Origin: Ophioderma brevispina
Lineage: Eukaryota; Echinodermata; Ophiuroidea; Amphilepidida; Ophiodermatidae
Assembly: GCA_023653785.1 (NCBI GenBank)
Contig: JAMKCH010041490.1
Span: 62,001-126,000, forward strand
Reading direction: 5' to 3'
Length of the DNA: 64,000 nucleotides
Below, piece by piece: positions 46,865-58,947 of the stretch; position 1 is the stretch's first letter, and every line of letters begins with the position of its first letter. Position numbers and translations under genes: made by a program. A model generated the notes under the pieces. The model ran no database searches, was not told the DNA's origin, and worked only from the letters and a program-made list of their open reading frames with translations.

Positions 46865-49045
46865 ATAGACTATGGGCGTGGACCAAATAATCCACTGTAT
46901 AACAATCTGTTTGTCCCCATCGGGGGCTAAGGGAAAACCAGTGTAATTTTCATAATAAATCATTACAATCACATAACTGTCTGTTCCCGCCCCTAAACTG
47001 GCACATTTTCTTAAAAATAAATCAATGAATGTCACCTCAATTTCTTTTCCCAATATCAGATACTAATGGATAGTGTATAGACTTCAGTAAAAGCATGAGT
47101 AAAGATATTAAAATGGGCCCGGTATGTGGGCCCATTGGTTATACCCAGGTGTTACCACAGCGTTTGTAAAACACGTAATCGCCTAAATCGCCTACTCCGC
47201 TTGATTCCCTACCCTCCTCTTCGTTGGCGCGAAATTGCTTCACTGGCGCGAAAATAACACTCCCTAGGTCAGTAAAATAATCATCATCGATATACGCTAG
47301 ATCAATCGTAGTGCGAAGGGAGAGTGCACAGATTTACATTCTGTGGCAGTGTGTTTTCTGATGATAAAAAGTGATTCGTAATTCTACTAAAAACAACAAA
47401 AGATAAAAGATAGGCAGTGAGTGAGCTTAGACTCATTTGATGGGACAGATAATCTTAGTCTAGTACTGACTGAGTATGATCACTCCCCGGGATCACTCAG
47501 CTCGTTATCACCAATTTTCATTTCCGAATATTCTTGAAAAATCGGATATACCTTTAACTTAAACATGCTGGAATGTCTTGTTTGTGCCAGCGGTGACGTC
47601 ATTTGACCCCTAACTCAATGACGAAATAAAGCTTGTTAAGGAATGATGCGTACCAAAGTAGGTTGGTCAACGTGGAAAACTGTGACCCGGACTGTGGACC
47701 CACGGGTGGACACACAAGGACATTGGTGGTTAAAAACAAGACATTGCTTACACGGTGAGTATGCATTTGTAGGCCTCGATTGTGTCTGCCTTTTCACCCG
47801 GCATCTTGACATCAGACGCTATGACAACTTTTGACCTGAGACTAGTTAGTAGTTATTTAGTCTCCGCTTTTGACCAAGCTGTCTAGGACCACTCGAAATT
47901 GATTTCATTTGTAAACCAGTCTACTTCCATTCATAAAACTTCTGTGCTAGAGACTACTATCAAGCTAATGAATGCGTTGACTGCCGTCATTGTGCAGTCG
48001 CTTGCTATCGTCCGAGCGGAGGAATTGAAGTCATGCAGGCGGACGAGACTAAGGATTGAGATGTCTGGCACGGAAATGAAAGTTAAGAGAATTCGTTGTT
48101 TGATCAAATTAGTCACGACATTTTTGCTTGGCGTAGTTCATAAAATTCAAACAGAATTTTGAGAAAAACACACCAAAATTTTGTATTTCAAACGATACTG
48201 TTTTTAAGTAATTGTTGGTTGCACAAGATTCGAGCAAACATTCTGTGTAAAACATCAACAGAGGAGGATTATTACTCGAAAGTAGGCGATTTAGGCGATT
48301 CGTGTTTTACAAACGCCGGTGTTACCACCACCACGAATTCGGGTTTGTTGAGGAACAAATACCCGTCCTCTCTCTTAATAACTATCTCCATTTCAAATTA
48401 TGAATAGGTCGTTGACACTTAAATTTCTCTGAACATTGCGGTAATTGAATAGAATGAAGTTAGGCAATGAAGTTACGTATTTTGGTTCTGCACAAAGTTG
48501 TTAAGGTCAAGCTTCCCAGCAACATTCTCTCATGATGTTTGGTCATTTTTTCCTTTTCGAATAAATTATGAAAAACCATGGCCAAAGTAATTGAACACGC
48601 ACTATAGAAGCCCTCAATATTATTTATTGGTGAATGAGGTTAAGTATTTGGTACTGAAAAAGTACTCAGTCTAAATGGGAGAGCTGGGAACAGCTGAAAA
48701 TCTATTTATAACAATGGTTCTGCGCTCCCAGATGAAAGGGAATCTGAAGGGTTTTCTACACCGCATGCCGGGCCGGGGTGAATATCTTTAACTCCAGTGG
48801 TTTTTTTTGGGGCTGAAGTCTTGTGTAATGTGTATCCATTAGCCACTGATATTGGGAAATGAAATTGAAGTGACATTTTATCTTTTTCAAGAAATGTGCC
48901 AGTTTTATTTGGGGGAACAGACGGTTTTTAAATGATTTAATAATTTATTATGAAATTTACACTTCGTTTCCAATTGTAGCCCCCCCCCCCAACCCCCCCG
49001 AGGAGGACAACAAAAACAAAACAAGAGGAGCATGCCCCATAGCCT
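46865..49045. mobile_element. Long-TIR element X, copy 2, with nested element
   Basis: The left arm, about 46,865-47,110, is the imperfect reverse complement of 48,800-49,045. Paired landmarks: CTATGGG at both outer ends, GGGGGCTA, TTCATAATAAAT, CTGTCTGTTCCC, CTGGCACATTTCTT (one T longer on the left), TCAATTTC followed by TTTCCCAATATCAG. Without the nested insertion it is about 1.0 kb. No transposase. A C12 run in the right arm is expanded relative to the left. Confidence 0.75.
47160..48316. mobile_element. MULE-like element, 35-bp TIRs, ~11-bp TSD
   Basis: Begins GCGTTTGTAAAACACG and then ATCGCCTAAATCGCCTAC; the right end is the exact inverse except for one indel. It is flanked on both sides by GGTGTTACCAC (47,148-47,158 and 48,318-48,328), one base away from each TIR. 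The unoccupied equivalent is at 1,766 in copy 1 of element X. TSDs of 9-11 bp and G-starting long TIRs fit the Mutator-like group. The only frame of note (47,899-48,162, 87 codons) is not recognisable as a transposase, so it is probably non-autonomous. Confidence 0.8.
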
Positions 49046-52000
49046 ATAATAGAACTTTTACTTGAATGCTTTTCAAACAATAGCATTTCAGTTTTGAACA
49101 CCATTATCACCATCTTGGATTTCACAAATTGTCCATTGGTGCACTTTCGGCACCCATTTGGTCTTATTGTATAACCACCCAAACGCTAGAATTTATCATA
49201 TTGTGTTGCATCAGTCTTACCACTAACTTGTAGGTTTTTTTTGTTTTACTTTTTGATATAAAATGTAAAAAATTAAAAAAAAAAAAAAACTACTCCTGCA
49301 AATTCAAATATTTGCTTCAGCGTGGATCACTGATATTTCTTTTAGGTGTTAAATCATTGTAGGACATGGTGGGTTGAAGGCATAGTAAAAACCATATGAT
49401 TTCATGTTAAGAGAAGGTCGTTAGATAAAAAAAGGTTACTTATGGTGTTCAACATTTTTTCTGTATGATATTTTTAAATGTCAAACAGGATAATTCCTCA
49501 AGACAACATGTTACTAGATATTCCTGGCACACATGTTATTAAATTAATGCATAATTTGTGACATTCTTCGGAAGTATGGACAGACCTTAAGGGATTCTTT
49601 ATCTAATGGTGATTAGGTAGAGAAGAGTGTGTCGCAATCTGATTCCAAATGAATGTCAGGACCTTCCTGGATGCCCTGAAGTGGACACGCAAAGAGTGGA
49701 TACACCAACAGGGAGACCCAGGAACGGTAGACTTTAGAATTTAATCAATAGGTTCTCTACAGAGGTGATTACAATTTGTGTAATGATCTGTGGACCTAGT
49801 TGTCTTGTTTTATACCCCCAAACACAACTTGTGTAATGGACCACTTTGCAATTAGATAAATTGACCACATTGCCTGTGAAGTAATCATGCTGCTATTAGA
49901 GTGTGTCCCCCAAAATGGAGTAAAAAGTGGGAGAGTCCATAACTTTATAAATAAGAAGATATATTATTCATATTTTAAGCATTTCAAAAAGGTATTTTAT
50001 CTGCCTTATGTTGTACAATTTGAGACTAACGTCGATGTGCAACTGTTTTGAGAACATGCGATAATGTGCAACCTTTGTCATGTCATTCTTTACCTAGTTG
50101 GATGGAAATCCCACCTTTGAAAATGCCATAACACTTTGAACACTCCACTTCTTCCAACTTTACCTCCCTCCCCTTTCTTCATATCCAACAACGAGGAACC
50201 TGACGCACAGTTTCCACCCCACATGCTATGGATGATCCTATCAACGTTGGATCGCATATCATGGGAAAGGGCTGTTTTCATGCAAGTGTTCAAAGATTGC
50301 TATTCGAGAACTGCAGTCATCCATTACATCAACATAACTCCTTGATTGGACTCTAGTTTTGTACTACAAAATAAAAATGGTCACTTCTGGATCGGAATCC
50401 ATGTGAAACATTGATTATTCAGTCTAAATTTCTTTTGGAGTAAAAGAGGTAGAATGACCTAAACATCGGATCATAAAACAAATCACTATATATGGGGTCC
50501 ACCTGGGTTGGTTTATGCTGAATAATATCGCCTCCCCAGGGCACAGTATGATTGATATTACAACTCTTTTAACATAATTCGAACCTTTACTATAATAGTT
50601 TAGTAATATGTTTAAAACATTCCTTTAAATCATATGGAAGAAGTATAAACCATGAACATAATTTACATATTTTATTTTCTCAACTGGCAACTAGTCAAGA
50701 TGACAGCAATATGTCAATATTAGCAACCAAAAAAGCGAGGTATAAGGACTTTCCTTCCACCGGGATTGCCTCTGTTAGTGTGTGCATTTATAGTAGTCAG
50801 TGAATCTCGACAGTCCTCTATTTTATGTTATGACATTTATTTCGTATTTCTAACCATTGGGGAATATGCAGAGTAAAATACAAGTAATGTTCTTGAAATC
50901 TGCTTCTATGAATACCGTATATTTTGCACAAGGTGGTGAACGATTATTAGTTATAAACCCCCCTATGTCACGTAATGATGGATAATAAAATCCTCATTTG
51001 CCTACGCAAGAAAATACAAGGGATATAAGCGTGCCACCTGTCAATCAAATGTGGAATTCGTTGCCGTTAAGCATGGCTCTACAGTATGGGACCCTTGCAA
51101 CAAAACCTTTTATCGGATCAGTTTGCAGAAGTTTTAGCCTTGCATTAATAATCAGGTTCGCGCTACTAACCCAAGGAAACTACTTTACTTTGAAAGCAGG
51201 AAAAGTCATATCCTATAGCTGTCCATACGTACACTTAGCTTCAACACGTAGTTGAATGGACGATTCAACCTTCGAACACGCTGGTGTCTTCATTTTCTGT
51301 CAATTTTTCATTTGACAAAAATACGAGAATTTACAGACTTATCGTTTTTCATCACTTTTTAAACTTGGAATCTCTCGGTCAAATTTTCAAATCATTTGAC
51401 CTCTTTTGGGTGGATGCACTGTAGTGTCTTATAGGCACTCTTCGCTGCAGATCGTACGAACCAAGAATATACTACTGTTAAAAAAGTTCAGAATAATTAA
51501 TCGATGAGGAACAAACGGTAATTATATTGTTATGTGGATGGAAGGAATAGAATATAGGAGGTTAGGACTGATCTGCAAATTGGATTGGTATAAGATGGCG
51601 ATGGAACAAAGCCGTTTAGAGTAGTCCAAGCTACAGACCATGTGATCTTGCTATATTTAAAATTATATTACAACGTTTTTTTCAAACGCTGCTGATTCTG
51701 AATCCTGTGGGTGCCAGATAGAAACCTTGGCCATTTTTCTCGAAGAAAAAACATCAAAACTTCAAATGGCCACCAAACATTGAAACATAATTTTTTAATT
51801 ACTCAAATGTTGTGTTTTTTTGTGCCATTCTTTCCAGACAAAACACCCATTGTAACCACTAATTATAATAGTATTCCAATACCCACGTTAATTGAGAAAT
51901 TAAGCTACTTTTGACGTGGGTATGGTAACTTTGGGTATATGCTATGCTTTCTAGCGATAAAATTAGAAACAAATATTGACTGCCCAGATTGCGATAAGTA

Positions 52001-52985
52001 AAAACTAATATCATGAGGTACTCAAAATTTTTGACTTTTCTATGTCACGAGGCGAAGCGCGTGAAATGGAACATGCAAAATTTTGACCGCATGATATATT
52101 TTTACTATTGCAGAACAAATTTAGGCATTCGATATTTGTTTTATATCATGATACCTGGTTTTTTATTTTCAAGCCATGTGAATAGTAAAAACTATCACAT
52201 GGCTCATCACAATCCTGACTATAATTAAGTTGGGGCCATTATGAATCGCTGTCAATAATTAATAAATCAATTTACCATTCAAGATGTTCTAAAATTGCTT
52301 TAAATTCATTACTTACTATAGCCAGGGGCTGTAATTTTATTGATATTACTATACCCATTTCATAGAGCACTTTAAACTTTACATACATTAGATAATCAAA
52401 GTGGTTGATTTCTGAAAAGATGGTCTCCGATGGCGTCCAATATGCATGGGCCAGCCTGGCAATGTCAATACAATAATAAACGTCAATTCAGTCATTCCGT
52501 TTTTAACAAAGACATACAATCGTTTGGTTTTGGTTGGATGAATCACATTTTCGAAAAAAATTCAGTAAGACCAACTTTAATGGCGTTTCGTTTTTCGTGA
52601 TCCACAATCCTACAACAACCCCGACTTCCTTACTTAAAAAGTTGAGAATTTATATCATTTTAAACTTATTAATTAACCCCTAGCCTATATAAATGTTTTA
52701 CCTAATATTACGTGCGAATATTACGTGCGCGTCTGAAAGAAAAGTTCGCAAATTTTTAATTTCTGCCCATAAACGGACAGAAATTAATAGTGCAGTGGCT
52801 TATGGGACCGGTAGGCCTTACAGAACTAGCTCATACGGCATGCAATTTTAATTAAGGTGTAAACATTTTTACCCATACCACACACAACACGCACACACAC
52901 AGATCAGAACCAGCTTAATCCCTATGTGCCTTCTGCACTTAAAACAATTATTGAAATTCTGAATGGTTTACGTGAATAATGCTTA
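49046..52985. other. Mostly featureless AT-rich DNA
   Basis: No gene is supported. At 51,475 a single CACTG-family end (CTGTTAAAAAAGTTCAGAA) is present without a partner. The ORF at 50,998-51,255 contains VNQMWNSLPLSM, which recalls the C-terminal tail of some LINEs, but nothing else there supports it. GTTCGTGATCCACAATCC-like sequence near 52,590 resembles an end of the family B MITE. Confidence 0.45.
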
Positions 52986-52989
52986 TAGG

Positions 52990-54310
52990 TATGATCATTT
53001 TTAATTAGTTAAATATAATTGATGGGTGTTTAGTTTGGTTTGAATTAAGCAGGAAATGTTACTTTATGGAAGTTCGTATCTATCTGGGGTGGGTAGCGGG
53101 AGGGGGTATAGGTAGGTATGTTGCTTTCCAAAAAACATTTTCCCATGCAAAATTTGATGGAAACATTTGAATTAATGGCTTATCCCAGGGTTTTATCAAC
53201 GTTTTAAACAATAAAGTATGTTGATGGGTAATTTTGTTTGAATTAAGCCATAAAGTGTTTCATCAGGATTCGTATAAGATCCAACTTTCTTTTCCGGGGG
53301 GTGGGTGGCGGGAGGGGGTGTCCCCCCGCTCCTCCGGCGCGATGCGCGGAACCCTTGCAATATTTACTTTCAAACACAATTTTCACCCATGCATTTTGAA
53401 GTAGAAACAACTTTAAATTAATAAGTGTTCACTGATATGATAAGCGTTTTTTAAAAAGTAAATATAGTTTGATGGGTTAAGTTTTGTTTTGACAAGAATC
53501 AAGCATAAGTGTGTCATGCAGATTTCGTTATCAAGCTTGTCCGGTAGTGGAAGTGCGGGCGGAGGGGACAAAGCCCCATCCCGCCAACCGCGGGAACCTT
53601 CAATAATATTCGCTTTTTTTCTCAAACACTTTTCTTCCCCCATGCACATTTATAGAAACACCTTGATACAGTTGTTCACATCTACATGTGTGTATACTGC
53701 TTTTTAATGCTTATAATAGGTGTGCTCATGCATTTAAAAAGTCAAATATCTATAGTTGATGGTTTAAGGTTTGTTTGAATCAAGCATAAAGTGTGTCTCG
53801 AGAGTTCGTAATCACTGACTCTGGGGATGTGTGCGGGAAGGGGGAAAACCCCCTGCTCGCGCCAAGCACGGAACCCTTGCAATATCGCTTTCCAAAACAC
53901 TTTTCACTTTTCCCCATGCACATTTGATAGAAACAACTTATAATGGGGTTCACGTTACATGTGTATAATATATTTGCTTTTTTGATGCTATGACATCATT
54001 TTTTAAAAAAAATAAAACTTATATAGTTGAGGGAATATTTTTGTTTGAATTAAAGGCATATAGTGTTCTCTTTCGAAGTCGTATACAAGAGCTTTTCCAA
54101 ACACGTTTTCCCCCTGCAAATTGGATATAAAACCTTTTAATAATTCTAAAGTAAAATATAGTTGGATGGGTTTAACCTTTGTTATGCAAAGTGTTAATGG
54201 TAGACGTATCTCAGCTGCCGGGGTGAGGGGCGGCAAAGTGCGGAACCCTTGCCATTTTCACTTTCCTAAACAACATTTTCTCATGCATTTGATGGTACAA
54301 TATAATTTCA
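52990..54310 (+). repeat. Satellite of ~240-bp units, 5-6 copies
   Basis: Units begin near 53,010, 53,215, 53,465, 53,750, 54,020 and 54,150. Each carries GATGGGTT (or GGTTTA), TTTGTTTGAAT(T/C)AAGC, AAAGTGT, a GC-rich GGCGGGAGGGGG block, CGGAACCCTTGCAAT, CACTTTC and CCATGCA followed by TTTGATAGAAAC. Unit lengths vary from about 140 to 290 bp. No coding frame spans units. Confidence 0.85.
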
Positions 54311-56688
54311 TATAATGCATGACCAACTGCACAACTGCAGGGGAAGCCCTGAAAATGAAAATTTGGGTTTTAATGCTTTAAAAAAAGAAAAAAAGATTTC
54401 ACAGATGTCTTCTGAGGCTAATTTTTTTTTTTTAATTTTGTTTGCAACGATTTGTAGAATTTAAGCCACGCTGACCATTAAACCTACACTTTGTTTGGTA
54501 TCCTGGCCTGCAACGCCATGACCCGCATTCTATTCTTCAAGTTAACCAACGGGCTCATCTCACTGGGGTACACCCCTGGGCTACGCCACTGATCGTTTAT
54601 CATGTAAAAAAAAAGAATCCCAATGGATGCTTTCAACCTAACAACACCAAAGAGATACATCATTTGTGGTCGGAATTTTCGCCGCTTATTAGTGCCATTG
54701 CCAGCCATTTTGGACAAACTCATCTTGGGATGGCACTTACATAACGATGCCTCTGGTTACCTAATGATAAGTAAAGCTGATATACTAATGTCTACTGCTT
54801 AAGGGGGGGTAACCCGATCGACAAACTCCAGATCCCTTTAGGTTGTATTTTATTAAAACTTGGAACTTTGCTCGCGAAAGAGAAGGTCGTTTTTTTTTTC
54901 TCGTGATATGTAAGGCCCAAAAATGTTGGCTTTTGACTGTTAGAAGAAACAAAATGTAGCCATATGGTCGATATTCACATTAATAAAACAAAACGCACTA
55001 TAACTGATCCCCTACAACCAATTTCGTATACATTTTTGCTAGAAAGATTTTAACATAAAAAATTACAAAATCAGAGGTTTTTGTCGGTATCTGTACAACA
55101 TTGGTGTTCGCACGCTAGGGTTAGCTAAAACCCCTAGTATTCAGGAAAAGAGGTGCTGTAAATATTTGTATTTTTTTTTATAACAGTGTGGTCATAAGAT
55201 ATAGTCCTAAGTCCTCCCTCCATCTCCGGCTCACGTCCGGGACAATGGTGACACGATACCAATCGCATTCAGTTTGCCCTCTTCACGCCAACTTAGTTCA
55301 CCTGCTTTATTCCGTTTTCGTCCTATGGAGCCCCGGACCTATTTGGACTAGCCTGCCGGCTAATGATTACTTTCACACCGGACATTTGATTCCTGAGATA
55401 TGGTCGATCTAAGTGAGCGTGTAAAGCAGATTGCTACAAAGGGTGCGATTTTAAATCCGTTCAAAGGGTTAGCTAAAAAACATGTTGCGACATCTTATGT
55501 GATGGTTGCATAAATTTATGGCCCATTAAAAATAACAGATTGTGGAATTTCTTTTGTCATTTTCAATGTTAATGTTTTTTTTTTTACCGCTGCGATATTT
55601 ATCACAATTCAATTTTATGATTTTCAATAATACAGAGCTAATCAACATACACTGACAATGATATAATTAACAGTTCATATATCATAATTTGTCCACAGGA
55701 CCTACAAAAGCCTACCGGTCAGAGAACTTGATTGGGCTGAGTATTGTCATTCAGGACAACTGTCTGGGTCCAACGTCAGGGCATGATCTGGGATTGATCG
55801 GATTAAAGATATAATAGAGTATAATATATCCCAGAACGACTCCTAAAATATTTTACTCTCCCTGAACGAACGCCATAGTGCGGCTTTCTTCATATTTGCA
55901 ACAGTCCCGGGATGAGTGCAATCCCACTTGTTAAAAAAAAAAACTTGTCTAACAAAATAAAAACAACATTTATCTTTGAACCTACAAAATGCAACAGAAA
56001 CCATTCTGGTGTTATCCTACTCTTCGTAATTGTCCACATAATACGTTTGTCAAAGTCTAGAAAAATCACCAAGGGAACGTACAATCTGAGAGAAATTTGT
56101 ATCCTCAAAAAATCTCCACCTGTCACTATGTACATAAATATAAAGGGTAGGTACTTGCAGCGCGATTGTAGTTAGGTAGGTAAGTGGGTAGGTAGGAGGT
56201 AGATAGGTAGGGGATAAGTAGGCAGAATGTGGGTAAATTCATTGGGTGAAGGGTAACTAGCTGGCTATTCTGGTCAGGTCCGAGTTACTGGCCAAATTCC
56301 AAAAGTCAATACCCAGCTGGAGGGGACAAATAATTGGACTTTATAGTAGGTGAAGTTTCCAGAAGAGCTAAGATTTTCATGGGGCCAGCCCAAAACATAT
56401 CCGATCACTCTCTAAATGCAGAAGCAGGGGCGGCGCGAGGTAGTGGCGTATCTCGGGGGTCCTTTCGGGGCGTGCCCCCGAGGTTTCGTGACAAAACATA
56501 CAAAATCAGCCTATTTTCGGCACTTAGAGGTCCTTCCGCCCAAGGGTCCCATTCAAAAAGCCATGTCCAGTGCAGGGACCCTAAGAGGGACCCTAAGAGT
56601 TTCACAATTCCGGAAAACGAATTGCTACCTATATGAGCTAATCGTGTAGTATTTCGCCCCTCTTCTCTTTTTTTTTTTTTTTTCTCAA
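54311..56688. other. No gene recognised
   Basis: A (TAGG)n-like microsatellite lies at 56,170-56,225 and a T17 run near 56,669. The GC-rich stretch at 56,425-56,490 (GTGGCGTATCTCGGGGG, GTGCCCCCGAGG) resembles an end of the CAGTGG elements without a clear partner. Confidence 0.45.
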
Positions 56689-57091
56689 CAGTGGTGTAGC
56701 AAGCGGATTGTGGCGGCCGAGGCAAGATGTTAATGTAGTGTCCCCCTCCCCCACCCCCAGCGCGTAGCGTGAACAATAACTGGTACATGGTGGGGTCCAG
56801 GGGCTCGCCGTGGGCCTCTATTGTGGTGGCAGTAGCTCTCAAGTTTTGAATGCTTTTTAGGGGAGCTTGCAGTTATAAAATTATCTTGAAGCAGATGAAC
56901 TATACTTCTCCCGGTGGGGGTCCAGGGGCGGAGCCCCGGAAGCTCTTGGGTTTCAACATTTTTTAGTGCCTTTGGAGAGCTCATTTTTCTTTGTGTCAAT
57001 ATTTTTCCTCAACATCATTTCAGCGTCCCCCTCCCAGGTGGCGCCCGAGGCACGTGCCCCCTCTTGCCCTCCCACAAGCTTCACCACTGCT
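56689..57091. mobile_element. ~400-bp GC-rich element with CAGTGGTG ends
   Basis: Left end CAGTGGTGTAGCAAGCGG and right end the inverse of CAGTGGTGAAGCTTGTGG, with further inverted GAGGCA and GTCCCCCTCCC segments. Two internal blocks share GGGGTCCAGGGGC and GCCGTGGG/GGAGCCCC motifs. The opposing ORFs over it (56,405-56,999) follow from the GC-rich inverted structure. Non-autonomous; no clear target duplication. Confidence 0.75.
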
Positions 57092-57310
57092 CCTAAGATG
57101 TTACCCCGGTGCCGCCCCTGTGCAGAGTAAATTCCACTTTTTGTAGAGTAACTACTGGATCCACTCCGAAAAGAGTGAAATGTTATACCTTTCGAAGAAC
57201 ATTTTTGTGTCAGTTTTCTCTTTGTAATGCAAATATAGCAAATGATAAAATTCTATTGTTTTTAAATTATCAACAGTAAATTTTACCAATAATATTTTTT
57301 TCTCGAAAAA

Positions 57311-57470
57311 CAGTGGCGTAACCAACGGTGTGGGGGAAGGGGGGACAGGGGCGAGCTCCAATGAACTGACCTTTTGTACAGAATCCATGGAGAAGGACCC
57401 AAATTCGTCCCCATAGAGACGGCACCCTTCTGCCCCCCCCCCCCTTTTTTTCAAAAGTCTGGTTGGGCAA
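57311..57470 (+). mobile_element. GC-rich CAGTGGCGTAACC element, truncated
   Basis: Starts CAGTGGCGTAACC and contains GAACTGACCTTTTGTACAGA, GGAGAAGGACCCAAATT and a C13 run before GTCTGGTTGGGC. The reverse copy is at 11,232-11,368, and a partial relative lies at about 22,470-22,570. Confidence 0.65.
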
Positions 57471-58947
57471 CTGTCTAAAAATTGAAAATTTCACTCTTTT
57501 CCTGCTTCATTTAGGAATGTAATTTTTATATCGTTGCTACTCTTAGTTTCATAAAGTAGGGATGCATTCAAACCATCCTGGAGCAGCCTTTGGGTGGGGT
57601 GTGTTCGCTCAAAGTGAAAATGCTCAATTCAAGTCAGCGTTGCAACGTATGGACGTAGCCTTTCTCGTACATTAAAATTCCCGTTTCTATAAGTGCTGAT
57701 TGCTATTTAGCGAAGTAATTTTTTAATCGAGCTAGACTTTGCGTATCCAATCATGACATACGTCTTCTGTATAGACGTATAGACGTAGAATTTTGTCCAA
57801 TTATGGCAGACGTGTAATTGGCCGCCTAATTCTGTCCCAGACTATAAGGTTGACTAAGGAAAATACAAGATGAAAATTTCTAAAAGTTCAAATATCTCTA
57901 TACGCACTTTTAAGAGAAATACGTCATTTCCTACTGTCGCTAGTTCTTATATGTTTCAAATTTATCGGGTTAATGGTAGTAGATGAGCAACAGTACCTAC
58001 ACCGGTATCTCCGTATCCCTAATCACAATCCCACATAGACTACTCTACTGTAAAGTATCCTCTTCTGTTGAAGGTATTCCCTAATCAACTGAAACACAAG
58101 ATTTCTGATGTGTTTGCTTATCCAACAAATTTAGATGAGCGATTCACATTACCTTAACCTAAGACCTGGTTTAGCATGGAGATCCATCTGTGAGAACTCC
58201 TGAAGCACAATGAAATTCCTGTCTGATTTTTCAAACTCATGTGTTTTTATTATCATGCCTAGTGTCATAAGAGAAGAGATTCATTGTCTGCAAGATATCA
58301 CATCTCACTGGCAATAAAAAAGTAGCCGATAGTAAAACCTGTAAGCTAGTAATAATAACGGATGTTGGCCGTCGGTAAGGAATGAACGCATTTTGGTCTT
58401 TGGGTCACATTTTAATAATACAAGATGTCAAGGCCATGAACATAATTTCTCAGTTTAGTTGGTGTATATCCAATATAGGCTTACAACTGGTACACAATGA
58501 TAAAGCTCTTGTATATTTCGTCCAAGTTAAGCTGAGAGCTAGTACACATTGCTTATGTATTTGTGTTATTTGTTCACTTCTCTTTATTAACGTCGCACCT
58601 TTATGAAGTGTTCAGTTGCAAGAAGGTTCTAGGGGAAAAAAAGAAAGAAAAACGCCTACCGTAGATGAAATGTATGTATTTGAAAATAGGATGATGGACA
58701 AAACATTGATCCAGAACATTGCGTATATAAAAGGTAATCACTCTAACGCCAACTAAAGAATGACAGCAAACAAAATCAACGAAGAGACAAGGTGTTGATA
58801 GTTAAAACCACGAACATCTACAAAATGACACCGATTGACTAGAGTACACTGGTCGAGAAAAAAATGCCCACATACGTATAAAAATGCACACGAAATGAAG
58901 CGAAGAAACTCGCCGCAAAACTCAAGAATCGACGTAATTGCACAACT
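57471..58947. other. No gene recognised
   Basis: Unique-looking; small ORFs such as 58,382-58,606 have no recognisable domain. Isolated ACTCC/AGAGTG motifs like those of the next element occur at 57,160-57,178. Confidence 0.4.

Noticed and set aside
47899..48162. 87-codon ORF inside the MULE-like element as transposase
   Set aside because: Too short and without a catalytic motif or zinc finger.
50136..50345. ORFs on both strands near 50.1-50.3 kb
   Set aside because: Both frames are open by chance; no splice, start context or motif favours either.
50998..51255. Possible LINE tail (VNQMWNSLPLSM)
   Set aside because: One short motif only; no reverse transcriptase, endonuclease or 3' structure nearby.
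56405..56999. Overlapping ORFs up to 145 codons on both strands
   Set aside because: They fall in GC-rich inverted-repeat DNA and are low-complexity, Gly/Pro-rich products of the repeat.
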